64,000 nt of DNA from Accumulibacter sp. (GCA_024235715.1 JACKLW010000019.1:1-64000); one strand, 5' to 3'. Positions 17,192 to 26,833 are shown, numbered from the stretch's first letter. Numbers and translations: made by a program. The notes: generated by a model not told the origin, from the letters alone.

Positions 17192-19795
17192 ATGACTGAA
17201 AAAGAAACTGCTCCCGTCCTGACCGACGAGCAACTCAAGCAACTGGTTGCCGAAGCGGACACGGGTGGCCGCAAGCCGACCGGTGCGGTCGCCAAGCTGA
17301 TCATGTATACGGCATTGGCCTGGTCACTGTTTCAACTCTGGATCGCCTCGCCGCTCCCGTATTCGCTGGGCATCCTGGTGCTCAATGACACCGAGTCCCG
17401 TTCGGTCCACCTGGCCTTCGCGATGTTTCTCGCCTTTCTCGCCTACCCGGCCTTCAAACGTTCACCGCGCGACCACGTGCCGATCCTGGACTGGGTTCTG
17501 GCGCTCGTCGGCGTCTTCTGCGCCTCGTATCTGTTCGTCTTCTATTCCGAGTTGTCGACGCGACCCGGCCAACCGACGACGCTCGACCTGGTGGCTTCGG
17601 TTTGCGGCATATTCCTGCTGCTCGAGGCAGCGCGGCGCGCGCTTGGCCTGCCGATGGTCATTCTGGCGACGATCTTCATCGGTTACATCTTCCTCGGCCC
17701 CTACATGCCGGACATGATCGCCCACAAGGGCGCTTCGCTCGGCAAGGGCATGTCGCACCTGTGGCTGAGCACGGAGGGCGTATTCGGAGTCGCGCTTGGC
17801 GTTTCGTCGGGTTTCATCTTCCTCTTCGTTCTCTTCGGCGCGCTGCTCGAAACGGCCGGCGCCGGCAACTATTTCATCAAGTCGGCGATCTCGCTGCTCG
17901 GTCACCTGCGTGGTGGTCCGGCAAAGGCCGCGGTGGTCGCCTCGGCGTGCACAGGCCTGATTTCCGGGTCTTCGATCGCCAACGTGGTTACCACCGGGAC
18001 GTTCACCATTCCGCTGATGAAGCGGGTCGGCTATCGAGCCGACAAGGCCGCTGCCGTGGAGGTGGCGGCCTCGGTCGACGGGCAGATCATGCCGCCGGTG
18101 ATGGGTGCGGCGGCCTTCCTGATGGTCGAGTATGTCGGTATTCCCTACACGCAGGTGCTCAAGCACGCGATCCTGCCGGCGCTGATCTCGTACATAGCGC
18201 TGTTCTACATCGTGCACCTCGAGGCGATGAAGGCCGACATTCGCGGCATCCCGCACGTGCATGAGAGTTCCTTCCGCGACCGCATGCTGTCGTTTCTGAT
18301 GACCGTTTCCGGGATCATCATCCTCGCCGGCATCGTCTACTATGGTTTCGGCTGGCTCAAGGACGTCTTTGGCGACGCGTCGATATACATCGTCGGCGTG
18401 GTCATGTTCGCCACCTACGTCGGCCTGTTGAAGTTTGGTACACGTTTCCCCGAACTGCACATGGACGATCCGGACAAGCCGATCGATCACCTGCCAGACG
18501 CCGGCCCGACGCTGAAATCCGGCCTGCACTTCCTGCTCCCGGTGGTGGTGCTGATCTGGAACCTGATGGTCGAGGAACTCTCGCCGGCACTGTCGGCCTT
18601 CTGGGCGACGGTCTTCCTGATGCTCATCCTGGTGACGCAAAGGCCGATCATCGCCCACTTCCGCAAGCAGGGCGATCCTGGTGCCGCCGTTCGCCAGGGG
18701 TTTCAGGACCTGCTTGACGGTCTGGTTACCGGCGCGCGCAACATGATCGGCATTGGTATCGCGACGGCAGCGGCCGGCATCATCGTCGGTACCGTCACGC
18801 TGACCGGCATCGGTCTGGTGATGAGCGAACTGGTCGAACTGATCTCGGGTGGCAACCTGATGGTCATGCTCGGGCTGGTGGCCGTCATCTGCCTGATCCT
18901 GGGCATGGGTCTGCCGACGACGGCCAACTACATCGTCGTGTCCACCCTGATGGCGCCGGTGGTCGTCGAACTCGGTGCGCAGAGCGGGTTGCTGGTGCCG
19001 CTGATCGCCGTGCATCTGTTCGTCTTCTACTTCGGGCTGATGGCCGACGTCACACCACCGGTGGGTCTGGCGTCGTACGCGGCCGCGGGAATCGCGCGCA
19101 TCGATCCGATCAAGGTCGGCGTCACCGCCTTCGGCTACAGCATCCGTACCGCCATCCTGCCGTTCATGTTCATCTTCAACACGCAGTTGCTGCTGATCGG
19201 CATCGAGGGTACGGCGCACCTGGTGCTGACCATAGGCACCGCGATCGTTGCCAACCTCGTCTTTGCCGCCGCGACGCAGGGGTGGTTCATGGCCCGCAAC
19301 CGCTGGTGGGAGGCTGTGGCCCTGCTGCTCGTTACCCTGACGCTTTTTCGCCCGGGCTTCTGGATGGACATGATCCATCCGCCCTACGACAAGGTATCGC
19401 CGGACAGTATCATGGAGGTCATCGAACAGGCGCCTGCCGATGATCGCCTGCGCGTCTGGATCGAGGGCGAGGACATCAACGGCAAGGCGATCCACAAGGG
19501 CGTGCTGCTGCCGCTTGGTGAACCGGCGCCGGCGCTCAAGCGCCTCAATGCCATCGGCCTGAGCCTGATGGCGAGCGGCGACAGCGTCGACATCATGGGG
19601 GTCAAGTTCGGCAGTCGGGCGGCGAAACTGGGGATCGAGCAGGGCTTCAAGATCACCGCCATCGAAGTCCTTGCAGAACGGCCCGACAAGGAATGGTTCT
19701 TCGTTCCGGCTTTCGGCCTCCTGGCGCTTATCGTCGTCATCCAGCGTCGTCGTGCGCGGACGATTGCGGACAAGGAACTGAAGCCGGCCAGTTAG
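17192..19795 (+). CDS. TRAP transporter permease, fused small and large subunits
   Basis: An 867-residue membrane protein in which the 4-helix (DctQ-like) and 12-helix (DctM-like) subunits are fused, as is usual for TAXI systems. Helices begin near residue 35. The conserved ISGSSIANVVTTGTFTIPLMK segment lies around 258, and GMGLPTTANYIVVSTLM near 570. After the last core helix come about 120 residues with a periplasmic, PDZ-like look (residues about 735-840; VKFGSRAAKLGIEQGFKI) and a final helix ending in RRRARTIADKE, matching the DUF3394 tail of this family. It works with the receptor upstream. Confidence 0.93.
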   Translation: MTEKETAPVLTDEQLKQLVAEADTGGRKPTGAVAKLIMYTALAWSLFQLWIASPLPYSLGILVLNDTESRSVHLAFAMFLAFLAYPAFKRSPRDHVPILDWVLALVGVFCASYLFVFYSELSTRPGQPTTLDLVASVCGIFLLLEAARRALGLPMVILATIFIGYIFLGPYMPDMIAHKGASLGKGMSHLWLSTEGVFGVALGVSSGFIFLFVLFGALLETAGAGNYFIKSAISLLGHLRGGPAKAAVVASACTGLISGSSIANVVTTGTFTIPLMKRVGYRADKAAAVEVAASVDGQIMPPVMGAAAFLMVEYVGIPYTQVLKHAILPALISYIALFYIVHLEAMKADIRGIPHVHESSFRDRMLSFLMTVSGIIILAGIVYYGFGWLKDVFGDASIYIVGVVMFATYVGLLKFGTRFPELHMDDPDKPIDHLPDAGPTLKSGLHFLLPVVVLIWNLMVEELSPALSAFWATVFLMLILVTQRPIIAHFRKQGDPGAAVRQGFQDLLDGLVTGARNMIGIGIATAAAGIIVGTVTLTGIGLVMSELVELISGGNLMVMLGLVAVICLILGMGLPTTANYIVVSTLMAPVVVELGAQSGLLVPLIAVHLFVFYFGLMADVTPPVGLASYAAAGIARIDPIKVGVTAFGYSIRTAILPFMFIFNTQLLLIGIEGTAHLVLTIGTAIVANLVFAAATQGWFMARNRWWEAVALLLVTLTLFRPGFWMDMIHPPYDKVSPDSIMEVIEQAPADDRLRVWIEGEDINGKAIHKGVLLPLGEPAPALKRLNAIGLSLMASGDSVDIMGVKFGSRAAKLGIEQGFKITAIEVLAERPDKEWFFVPAFGLLALIVVIQRRRARTIADKELKPAS

Positions 19796-20137
19796 CGCTT
19801 TGCTGTCCCGGGCAGGCACCCGGCTCGCGTCGAGGCCGCCGTTCGACCATGCCGCACGATGGTCGTCCGGCGGCCTTGCCGCTTGGCGCAGCGAGGTGCC
19901 GAAAGTGCCACGACGCGCGGGGCGGGGCTGACCGTTCCGTGCAGTCGCGTGCGGCCCTGGTGGCGCTCGGGTCGATTGACAGAAGCCACAGCGAACGACA
20001 GAATCGGTTCCGGTCGTGCGGGCCGGCCCCATGCCGCGAGCCCTTGCCTGGCCGCCGTGCCGTGGCCGGCGACGGCGACGCCCGCAAGGTCGGCCAGTCT
20101 GGTGACCTGCAGGGTCTTGTCATTTCCGGAGAATTGC
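19796..20137 (+). other. 342-base gap between permease and MBL-fold gene
   Basis: I see no convincing gene or RNA here. The frame of the downstream protein is open through part of it but codes for an unrelated arginine-rich stretch. GGAGAATTGC immediately before 20138 is the ribosome site of the next gene. A promoter may lie here but no clear -35/-10 pair stands out. Confidence 0.4.
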
Positions 20138-21103
20138 ATGAACAGCCAGTTTGCATCGGTCGCCGACCTCGAAGAGAAAACCACGACCTTCGTCCAGCTC
20201 TCCGAACATTGCTGGGGCTACACCGCCGAAGGCGATCCGAACACCGGCGTGATCATCGGCGAAGAGAGCGTGCTGATCGTCGATACCCTGGCTACGCCGG
20301 TGATGGCAGCGCGCCTGATCGCCGAAATCCGCCGCCTGACCGACAAGCCGATCAAGTACGTCGTGCTCTCGCACTATCACGCGGTGCGCGTGCTCGGTGC
20401 ATCGGCCTATCGGGCCGAGGGTCTTCAGGAGATCATCGCCAGCCAGGGGACTTACGAGTTGATCGTCGAACGTGGCGCGCAGGACATGCGTTCGGAGTAC
20501 GAGCGCTTCCCGCGCCTGTTCCAGGCCTTCGAGTCGATTCCCGGGCTGACCTGGCCGACACTGTTGTTCAAGGAAGAGATCACACTGTCGATGAGCGGGC
20601 TGGAAGTGCACGTGCTGCATCCAGGCGCAGGTCACACGCGGGGCGACACGGTGGTCTGGGTGCCGGCCGAGAAGGTGTTGTTTTCGGGTGACCTGGTCGA
20701 GTGCGACGCTGCCTGCTACACCGGCGACGCGCAACTCGCTGACTGGCCGACGACGCTGGCGGCGCTCCGCGAGTTCGGTGCGGAGAAACTGCTGCCGGGG
20801 CGCGGGCCGGCACTGACCACTCCGGCCGAGGTGGCCAGGGGCCTCGACTACACCGCCGACTTCGTTACCACCCTGTACGCCTGTGCCAGGGAGGCGGTGG
20901 CCGCCGGAATGAACCTCCGGCAGGCGATGGCGCACACTCGCCGGGCCATGGACCCGAAGTTCGCGCAGGTCTTCATCTATGAGCACTGCCTGCCGTTCGA
21001 TGTCGTGCGCGCGATTGACGAGGCCAGTGGCATCAGGCATCCGCGGATCTGGACGGCGGAGCGCGATCAGGAGATGTGGCACGGCTTGCAGTCGACCGAC
21101 TGA
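20138..21103 (+). CDS. MBL-fold hydrolase homologue with incomplete metal site
   Basis: A 321-residue metallo-beta-lactamase-fold protein. The usual HxHxDH motif reads H79-Y-H81-A-V-R84, so the aspartate and third histidine are replaced. H166 (GHTRGD) and D185 (FSGDLVE) are kept, but the last histidine position reads R222 (PGRGP). The first metal site could survive (two histidines plus H166) while the second is lost. The region after 230 is helical and extends the family core. It is followed by the flavin monooxygenase and DUF2783-like gene, a trio I associate with aromatic-acid catabolism. Ring-product hydrolase or a non-catalytic role are both possible. The ATG at 20138 follows CCGGAGAATTG. 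Confidence 0.8.
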   Translation: MNSQFASVADLEEKTTTFVQLSEHCWGYTAEGDPNTGVIIGEESVLIVDTLATPVMAARLIAEIRRLTDKPIKYVVLSHYHAVRVLGASAYRAEGLQEIIASQGTYELIVERGAQDMRSEYERFPRLFQAFESIPGLTWPTLLFKEEITLSMSGLEVHVLHPGAGHTRGDTVVWVPAEKVLFSGDLVECDAACYTGDAQLADWPTTLAALREFGAEKLLPGRGPALTTPAEVARGLDYTADFVTTLYACAREAVAAGMNLRQAMAHTRRAMDPKFAQVFIYEHCLPFDVVRAIDEASGIRHPRIWTAERDQEMWHGLQSTD

Positions 21104-21148
21104 GCCGCGGTAGCGGGATCGACGGACTCAGGAGCAGGAGGAAGCATC

Positions 21149-22843
21149 GTGCTGAGCGCTTACATCTATCCGCAATTCGACTATGAGCCGCCGGCCGAAC
21201 TGCGTGGAGAAACCGTGCGGCGGCATCCGGTGGTTGTCGTCGGGGCCGGCCCGGTTGGCCTGACAGTGGCGATCGACCTCGCGCAACAGGGGATGCCGGT
21301 GCTGCTGCTCGACGACGAAAACAGCGTTTCGCTTGGCTCGCGCGGCGTCTGTTACGCGAAACGGACGCTCGAAATCCTGGATCGTCTGGGTGTTGGTGAC
21401 CGCTGCGTGGACAAGGGCGTCAGCTGGAACGTCGGCCGCACCTTCTTTCGGGAGGATGAGGTCTACCACTTTCAGCTGCTCTCGCAGCCGGACCACAAGC
21501 GCCCGGGGATGATCAACCTGCAGCAATACTATCTCGAGGAGTTTCTCGTCAGGCGCGCGCAGGCGCTTTCCGGCATCGACCTGCGCTGGCGGAACCGGGT
21601 CGTCGGCGTACAGCAGGAGCCGGGTAACGGCGCGGGTGACGAGGCGACAGGCGTGCTGCTGCAGGTCAAGACGCCGGATGGCATCTATCCGCTGGCGTGC
21701 GACTGGCTGATCGTCGCGGATGGCGCGCGCAGCAGTATTCGTGCGATGCTCAACCTGGAGGTCGAGGGCCGGGTATTCATGGACCGCTTCCTGATTGCCG
21801 ACGTGGTGATGAAGGCCGATTTTCCTGCCGAGCGCTGGTTCTGGTTCGATCCGCCCTTCCATCCGGGCCAGTCGGTGCTGCTGCACCGCCAGGCCGACAA
21901 TGTCTGGCGGATCGATTTCCAGCTTGGCTGGCAGGCCGATCCGGAAGAGGAGAAGCGGCCGGAGAAGGTCATCCCGCGGATCAAGGCAATGCTTGGCGAA
22001 GATCGGGAATTCGAGCTCGAGTGGGTCAGCGTCTATACCTTTCAGTGCCGGCGGATGGAGGACTTCCGGCACCGGCGGCTGCTGTTCGTCGGCGATGCGG
22101 CGCATCAGGTGAGCCCTTTTGGCGCACGCGGTGCGAACTCGGGAATGCAGGACGCCGACAATCTGGCCTGGAAGCTCAAACTGGTCGTTGACCGCGGGGC
22201 GCCGGAGCGCCTGCTCGACAGTTACGCCGAGGAGCGGGAGTTCGCGGCCGACGAGAACCTGCTGAACTCGACGCGATCGACGGACTTCATTACGCCGAAG
22301 AGCAAGGCCTCGCTGGCCTTTCGCAACGCCGTGCTGACACTGGCGCGCAAGTACCCTTTCGCACGCGCGCTGGTCAACTCGGGCCGTCTTTCGGTACCGG
22401 CGGTTCTCGCCGGGTCGTCGCTCAATACGCCTGATAGCGATACCTTCGGCGGCGAGATGCGGCCGGGGGCGGCGATGGATGATGTGCCGGTCCGTGCCGA
22501 CGGCCATGAGGGCTGGCTGCTCGACGCCGTCGGCAATCGCTTCGTGCTGCTGTACTTCGTCGACGATGTGGCCGCCGTCGATGCGTCGACCTTGGCGGCG
22601 CTGAGGGCGCTGGCCGATGGACCGATTCCGGTCGAAGCGCTGTTGCTGGCAGCGGCGCGAGCAGTCGCCGTCCCGGGTCTGCGCGTATTCGAGGATTTCC
22701 GTGGTCGCTACGCCGAGCGTTACGATGCCAGGCCGGCGACGGCCTACCTGGTGCGCCCGGACCAGCACATCAGTGCCCGCTGGCGAAGCTTTGACCGGGA
22801 CGCGGTTGCTGCCGGCCTGGCGCGTGCCAGCGCGCAGGCCTGA
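21149..22843 (+). CDS. FAD-dependent aromatic hydroxylase (MhpA/PHBH-like)
   Basis: A 564-residue group A flavin monooxygenase. It has the dinucleotide fold GAGPVGLTVA near 32, the DG motif VADGARSSIR near 190 and the second FAD motif FVGDAAHQVSPFGARG near 315. The C-terminal third is a thioredoxin-like domain, as in 3-(3-hydroxyphenyl)propionate and phenol hydroxylases. It would hydroxylate an aromatic ring with NAD(P)H and O2. The GTG/ATG region has AGGAGCAGGAGG just upstream, a strong ribosome site. It lies 45 bases after the MBL gene and 13 before the small DUF2783-like gene. Confidence 0.88.
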   Translation: MLSAYIYPQFDYEPPAELRGETVRRHPVVVVGAGPVGLTVAIDLAQQGMPVLLLDDENSVSLGSRGVCYAKRTLEILDRLGVGDRCVDKGVSWNVGRTFFREDEVYHFQLLSQPDHKRPGMINLQQYYLEEFLVRRAQALSGIDLRWRNRVVGVQQEPGNGAGDEATGVLLQVKTPDGIYPLACDWLIVADGARSSIRAMLNLEVEGRVFMDRFLIADVVMKADFPAERWFWFDPPFHPGQSVLLHRQADNVWRIDFQLGWQADPEEEKRPEKVIPRIKAMLGEDREFELEWVSVYTFQCRRMEDFRHRRLLFVGDAAHQVSPFGARGANSGMQDADNLAWKLKLVVDRGAPERLLDSYAEEREFAADENLLNSTRSTDFITPKSKASLAFRNAVLTLARKYPFARALVNSGRLSVPAVLAGSSLNTPDSDTFGGEMRPGAAMDDVPVRADGHEGWLLDAVGNRFVLLYFVDDVAAVDASTLAALRALADGPIPVEALLLAAARAVAVPGLRVFEDFRGRYAERYDARPATAYLVRPDQHISARWRSFDRDAVAAGLARASAQA

Positions 22844-22856
22844 GAGGACACCCCAC

Positions 22857-23084
22857 ATGGCAACACTGATCACGGAAGCCAATTTTGGCGAACCCGGAAA
22901 GCGCTATCTGCGCGCGTTTTCCGCAGGCGACGACTTCTACGAAGCACTGCTCGCGGCCCATCGTGACCTGTCCGACGAACAGAGCGCCGAACTCAACGCC
23001 CGCCTGATCCTGCTCCTCGCCAATCACATCGGCGACCTCGATGTCTTGCGGGAAGCCCTGCGCATCGCTCGCGAAGACGTATAG
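22857..23084 (+). CDS. Small DUF2783-like protein
   Basis: A 75-residue soluble protein with the motif FYEALLAAHRDLSDEQS followed by LNARLILLLANHIGD, which I recognise as the DUF2783 family. These genes usually follow a FAD-dependent hydroxylase like the one here; their function is not established. The ATG follows TGAGAGGACACC and lies 13 bases past the hydroxylase stop. Confidence 0.75.
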   Translation: MATLITEANFGEPGKRYLRAFSAGDDFYEALLAAHRDLSDEQSAELNARLILLLANHIGDLDVLREALRIAREDV

Positions 23085-23153
23085 TCGGCGCACGCAAGCC
23101 AGGGCGGCGCCAATGGCCGGTGACGGCGGTGCAGGCACCCGCGTGGGTGGTCG

Positions 23154-25184
23154 GTGGTGAACGGGTTGCACGGCGCGCTGGCAGCGATGGCCGGCTTGCT
23201 GGGCGTCTTCGTCGCCCGCCATCATCCCCTGTCGCCGGACTTGCTGAGCCTCGCTTTCGTCGCCTGGACGATCGCCGTCTGCATGCGCCCGGCGCTGTGG
23301 CTTTTCCTGCTCCCGGCGCTGTTGCCCGTGGCCAGTTTCTCGCCGTGGACGGGCTGGATCGGGATCGAGGAGTTCGACCTGCTGGCCCTTGGCGCCGTGG
23401 CCGGCTGCCATGCACGCATGATTGAGGGTGCGCAGCACGGCGTTCCGCCGCGAATGCGCGGCCGCCCGTCCGGCGTTGGCGAACACGGCCGCTTTCGAAT
23501 CGCCGGCATTGCGCTGGGCGCCCTTGCGCTTTGCAGCGCGCTGGCCCTGTTGCGCGGTCTGAGCGACGCGGGCAGCTTCCAGCTGGGCTGGTTGCAGGGC
23601 TACGAAGAGCCCCTCAACAGCCTGCGCGCAGGCAAGGCCTTCGCCTGGGTCATGCTCCTCCTGCCCTCGTTGCAACGCCAGCAGCAGAGTGCCCCGGCGC
23701 TGGTGACTGCACGCCTGGCCGCCGGCGCGGCGACGGGACTGGCAGTGGTGTCGCTGGCAACCCTCTGGGAACGCGCTGCCTATCCCGGGCTTTTCGACTT
23801 CTCGACGCCTTACCGCAGCACTGCGCTCTTCTGGGAGATGAACGTCGGCGGCGCGGCCATCGACGGCTTTCTGGTGCTGACCGTCCCTTTCTCGGTCTAC
23901 GCGGTGCTGCGCGCAGCAGACGTCTGGCGCTGGTGCCTCGCGGCATTGCTGGCGGTGATCGCTGGCTACGCGTGCTTGACCAGCTTCTCGCGCGCCGTCT
24001 ATCTGGCTGTAGGGGTTTCCCTGGTGGTGCTCGCCGTAATGCTGTCGGCGCGGCGGCGGCTGTTTGCGTCGCCGGCAACGGGACGCCTTCCTCGCGCGCC
24101 TCCACCACTGGCACCCTGGCGTCGCTGGGGCGGTCGGATGCTGGTGGCGGTACTGATCGTCGAGGTGCTGCTGGTATTCGTGCTCGGAGACTTCATGGGC
24201 CGGCGTGTGTCGGCCAGCGAGCGTGACCTGGTCGGCCGCCTGGAGCACTGGTCGGAAGGGCTGGCTCTTCTGCGTGGGCCGTCGGACTTCTTTTTCGGCA
24301 GGGGCCTTGGCCGCTTCCCGGCCAACTATTCGCAGGCGGTGCCGGCGCACGCGCTGCCGGGGCGGCTGCGTATCATCGACGAGTTCGCTGCTGGCCGCTA
24401 CCTGCGTCTCTCCGGTCCGCCGCGCGGCATCGCCCGGCAAGGCGCTTTTGATCTGCTGCAACGCGTGCCGCCGCTGCTCGAAGGGAGCTATGCGGTGGCG
24501 ATGGACCTGCGCGCGCCGCAGCCGGTGCGGCTGGAAGTCGGCGTCTGCCAAAGGCACCTTCTCTATGATGCCACTTGCCGTCAGGCGGCGGTCATGGTGC
24601 CCGGCGGGAAGCCGCAATGGCGCCGATTTTCGCTGCTGCTCCCGGCTGCTGGCGTCGATGCCGGGCAGGACCGGCCGCCCGCGCTCGCCTTTCTCAGCTT
24701 GCGACTCGCCGGGCCAGGCGATTTCGTCGACATCGACAACCTGCGCGTCGTCGATGCCGCTGGCCGTGATCTGCTGGTCAACGGCGACTTCTCCGACGGG
24801 CTGACGCGCTGGTTTTTCGCGGGCCGTCACTACTTCGTCCCGTGGCACATCGACAACCTGTTTCTGGAGACCCTGATCGATCAGGGAGTGATCGGGCTGC
24901 TCCTGCTGCTGACCCTGCTGGCCATGGCCTTTGCCAATCTGCTTCGCGGTCCGGGAAGAGGGCACGTGCTTGCCCCTTACCTGCTGGCGGCATTGACTGC
25001 TTCTATCGTGCTTGGTATGTTCTCCAGCCTGTTGGACGTGCCCCGCTCTGCCTTCCTGTTCTGGTTGCTGCTATGCTTTGCCTTGTTCCTGAACGGGCCC
25101 GTGGCAGCAACGCCGGGCGTGAGGTCGTCTTTTCGCCCGCAAGAGGGCGTGCAAGGCGACGCAGGCGGCAGAGTGGCACCGTGA
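23154..25184 (+). CDS. O-antigen ligase/polymerase-like membrane protein with extracytoplasmic domain
   Basis: A 676-residue multi-spanning protein. Helices fill residues 1-300 and 560-660. The GRGLGRFPANYSQ motif near 380 matches the periplasmic loop of O-antigen ligases and Wzy polymerases. A soluble region (about 400-550) between them looks like a beta-sandwich (repeated RLEVGVCQR, WRRFSLLLP, FVDIDNLRVVD, LVNGDFSDGLTRW) resembling a carbohydrate-binding fold. It starts at GTG 23154 or 23157. It leads the exopolysaccharide/PEP-CTERM locus, so it probably polymerises or transfers the surface glycan. An exosortase-associated glycosylation ligase is the closest alternative. Confidence 0.75.
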   Translation: MVNGLHGALAAMAGLLGVFVARHHPLSPDLLSLAFVAWTIAVCMRPALWLFLLPALLPVASFSPWTGWIGIEEFDLLALGAVAGCHARMIEGAQHGVPPRMRGRPSGVGEHGRFRIAGIALGALALCSALALLRGLSDAGSFQLGWLQGYEEPLNSLRAGKAFAWVMLLLPSLQRQQQSAPALVTARLAAGAATGLAVVSLATLWERAAYPGLFDFSTPYRSTALFWEMNVGGAAIDGFLVLTVPFSVYAVLRAADVWRWCLAALLAVIAGYACLTSFSRAVYLAVGVSLVVLAVMLSARRRLFASPATGRLPRAPPPLAPWRRWGGRMLVAVLIVEVLLVFVLGDFMGRRVSASERDLVGRLEHWSEGLALLRGPSDFFFGRGLGRFPANYSQAVPAHALPGRLRIIDEFAAGRYLRLSGPPRGIARQGAFDLLQRVPPLLEGSYAVAMDLRAPQPVRLEVGVCQRHLLYDATCRQAAVMVPGGKPQWRRFSLLLPAAGVDAGQDRPPALAFLSLRLAGPGDFVDIDNLRVVDAAGRDLLVNGDFSDGLTRWFFAGRHYFVPWHIDNLFLETLIDQGVIGLLLLLTLLAMAFANLLRGPGRGHVLAPYLLAALTASIVLGMFSSLLDVPRSAFLFWLLLCFALFLNGPVAATPGVRSSFRPQEGVQGDAGGRVAP

Positions 25185-25315
25185 GCCGACTGATAAATAG
25201 ATCAAATAGTGCGTTATATCAAATGCATAATGCAAACCTTCGAAGAGGCGCCTTGGTTGCCGTCGGAAGCCGGACGGCAGGCTTGACAAGGCATTGCCCC
25301 CTGTATGTGGATTAG

Positions 25316-25329
25316 GTCACGGTCGTGAC
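25316..25329. promoter_or_regulatory. Inverted repeat in the gap before the glycosylphosphotransferase
   Basis: GTCAC and GTGAC flank a 4-base centre. The repeat lies in a 266-base AT-richer gap (25185-25450) that also has TTGACA at 25283. No -10 at a good distance is clear. It could be an operator for the exopolysaccharide operon. Confidence 0.35.
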
Positions 25330-25450
25330 ATCTCTCCGCTGATAACCTTTGTTTCATGAGACCAGCCAAGTCTCCCGGTGACCGGGGCGGCGTTCGGCGA
25401 GTCAGTTATCAACGAAAAGCTTTCATACTCGTGCTTGCAAGGGGTCTATC

Positions 25451-26833
25451 GTGATCAAGGTGTTCAATCATTGGTTCTATCGGGCCACTGTCGCTCGGGT
25501 GGTGATCGACCTGATGTTCCCAGTGGTCTGCGTGGTCCTGGTGGCTGTCTGGCTCGGGCGTGGAGGTCAGCCTGCGCTCGAGAAGGTCGCTTTCTACGCG
25601 CTGATCTTTGCGCTGATGACGATCGCCTTCAACGCCTGGCTGGGCATCTACCAGCGGGTTCACAGCCGTACCCGGGCGGAGACGCGGGCCCGCGCCGTGT
25701 TGTCGCTGTACCTGGCGGTACCACTGGCCTATGTGGTGTTCGCCCTGCTTTCGGTGGCCGAGGTCGATCGGACCCTGCTGCTCTTGTCCGGGCTGGCGGC
25801 ACTTTTTGCGACCCTGGTCCATCGCGTCCATTCGGCACACAGTCGTACCGGGTTGCTGCTCAGTCACCGGGTGCTGGTCTTCGGTGCCGGCGAAGAGGCG
25901 GAGAATGTCGGTCGTGTGCTGCGCAAGTCGGATCCGGAAATCGAGATCGTCGGCTTCTATCCCAGTCCGACCGACACGGCGATCGTTGTTCCCTCGCAGG
26001 TCGTGCTGTCGCGCAACCTGTCGCTCTCAGACACGGCCCATACCCTGAAGGTGGACGAGATCATCGTTGCCGTGCGCGAGCGTCGGGGTGGTGCGCTGCC
26101 CTTGCGCGAGCTGCTGGACTGCAAGCTGTCCGGGGTCAAGGTTCTCGACCTGGCGAGCTACTTCGAGCGTGCCCTGGGACAGATTCGCATCGATTCGCTG
26201 CGTGTCAGCTGGCTGATCTTTGGCGAAGGTTTCCGGCAGAGCTGGCGGCGGACCACCGTCAAGCGGCTGTTCGACATCACTGCCGCCGCCTGCCTTCTGC
26301 TGCTGGCGTCGCCGGTGATGCTGCTGACGATGCTCCTGATCGCTCTCGAAGACGGCTTTTCGGTTTTCTACCGACAGGAGCGGGTTGGCCTTGACGGCCG
26401 TCTGTTCAATGTCATCAAGTTTCGCAGCATGCGCAAGGATGCCGAAAGCGATGGACAACCGCGCTGGGCGACCGCAAACGACGATCGCGTGACGCGCGTC
26501 GGCCGGATCATCCGCAAGCTGCGCATCGACGAGCTACCGCAGCTGTACAGCGTGCTGACCGGCGACATGAGCCTGGTCGGACCGCGGCCGGAGCGTCCGT
26601 ACTTTGTCGACCAGCTGACCCGTGATGTCCCCTTCTACGCGGTACGTCACAGCGTCAAGCCAGGGGTGACCGGCTGGGCCCAGGTCAGCTACCATTACGG
26701 CTCGACGGTAGACGATTCGATTCAGAAGCTGCAGTACGATTTGTTCTATGTCAAGAATCACAGCCTGTTTCTCGATATTGTGATTCTCTTCCAGACGGTC
26801 GGCGTCGTGTTGACCGGCAAGGGCGCTCAGTGA
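25451..26833 (+). CDS. Polyprenyl glycosylphosphotransferase (TIGR03013-type, PEP-CTERM-associated)
   Basis: A 460-residue initiating sugar-phosphate transferase. The N-terminal half has four helices and a Rossmann-like CoA-binding-type domain (VLVFGAGEEAENVGRVL near 140). The C-terminal bacterial sugar transferase domain starts at KRLFDITAAA (about 275) and has KFRSMRKDAES, the DELPQL segment and the VGPRPERP motif. It would transfer a hexose-1-phosphate to undecaprenyl phosphate in the inner membrane, starting glycan synthesis. The GTG start follows AAGGGG. Its neighbours prsK-prsR-prsT match loci of the exosortase A type. Confidence 0.9.
   Translation: MIKVFNHWFYRATVARVVIDLMFPVVCVVLVAVWLGRGGQPALEKVAFYALIFALMTIAFNAWLGIYQRVHSRTRAETRARAVLSLYLAVPLAYVVFALLSVAEVDRTLLLLSGLAALFATLVHRVHSAHSRTGLLLSHRVLVFGAGEEAENVGRVLRKSDPEIEIVGFYPSPTDTAIVVPSQVVLSRNLSLSDTAHTLKVDEIIVAVRERRGGALPLRELLDCKLSGVKVLDLASYFERALGQIRIDSLRVSWLIFGEGFRQSWRRTTVKRLFDITAAACLLLLASPVMLLTMLLIALEDGFSVFYRQERVGLDGRLFNVIKFRSMRKDAESDGQPRWATANDDRVTRVGRIIRKLRIDELPQLYSVLTGDMSLVGPRPERPYFVDQLTRDVPFYAVRHSVKPGVTGWAQVSYHYGSTVDDSIQKLQYDLFYVKNHSLFLDIVILFQTVGVVLTGKGAQ

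Noticed and set aside
17462..20032. 856-residue open frame antisense to the TRAP permease
   Set aside because: No domain, biased histidine/arginine/aspartate composition typical of the complement of a GC-rich gene, and the sense strand has a clear permease.
22770..24965. 731-residue open frame antisense to the O-antigen ligase-like gene
   Set aside because: Composition of a shadow frame (Q/R/A-rich) with no motif.
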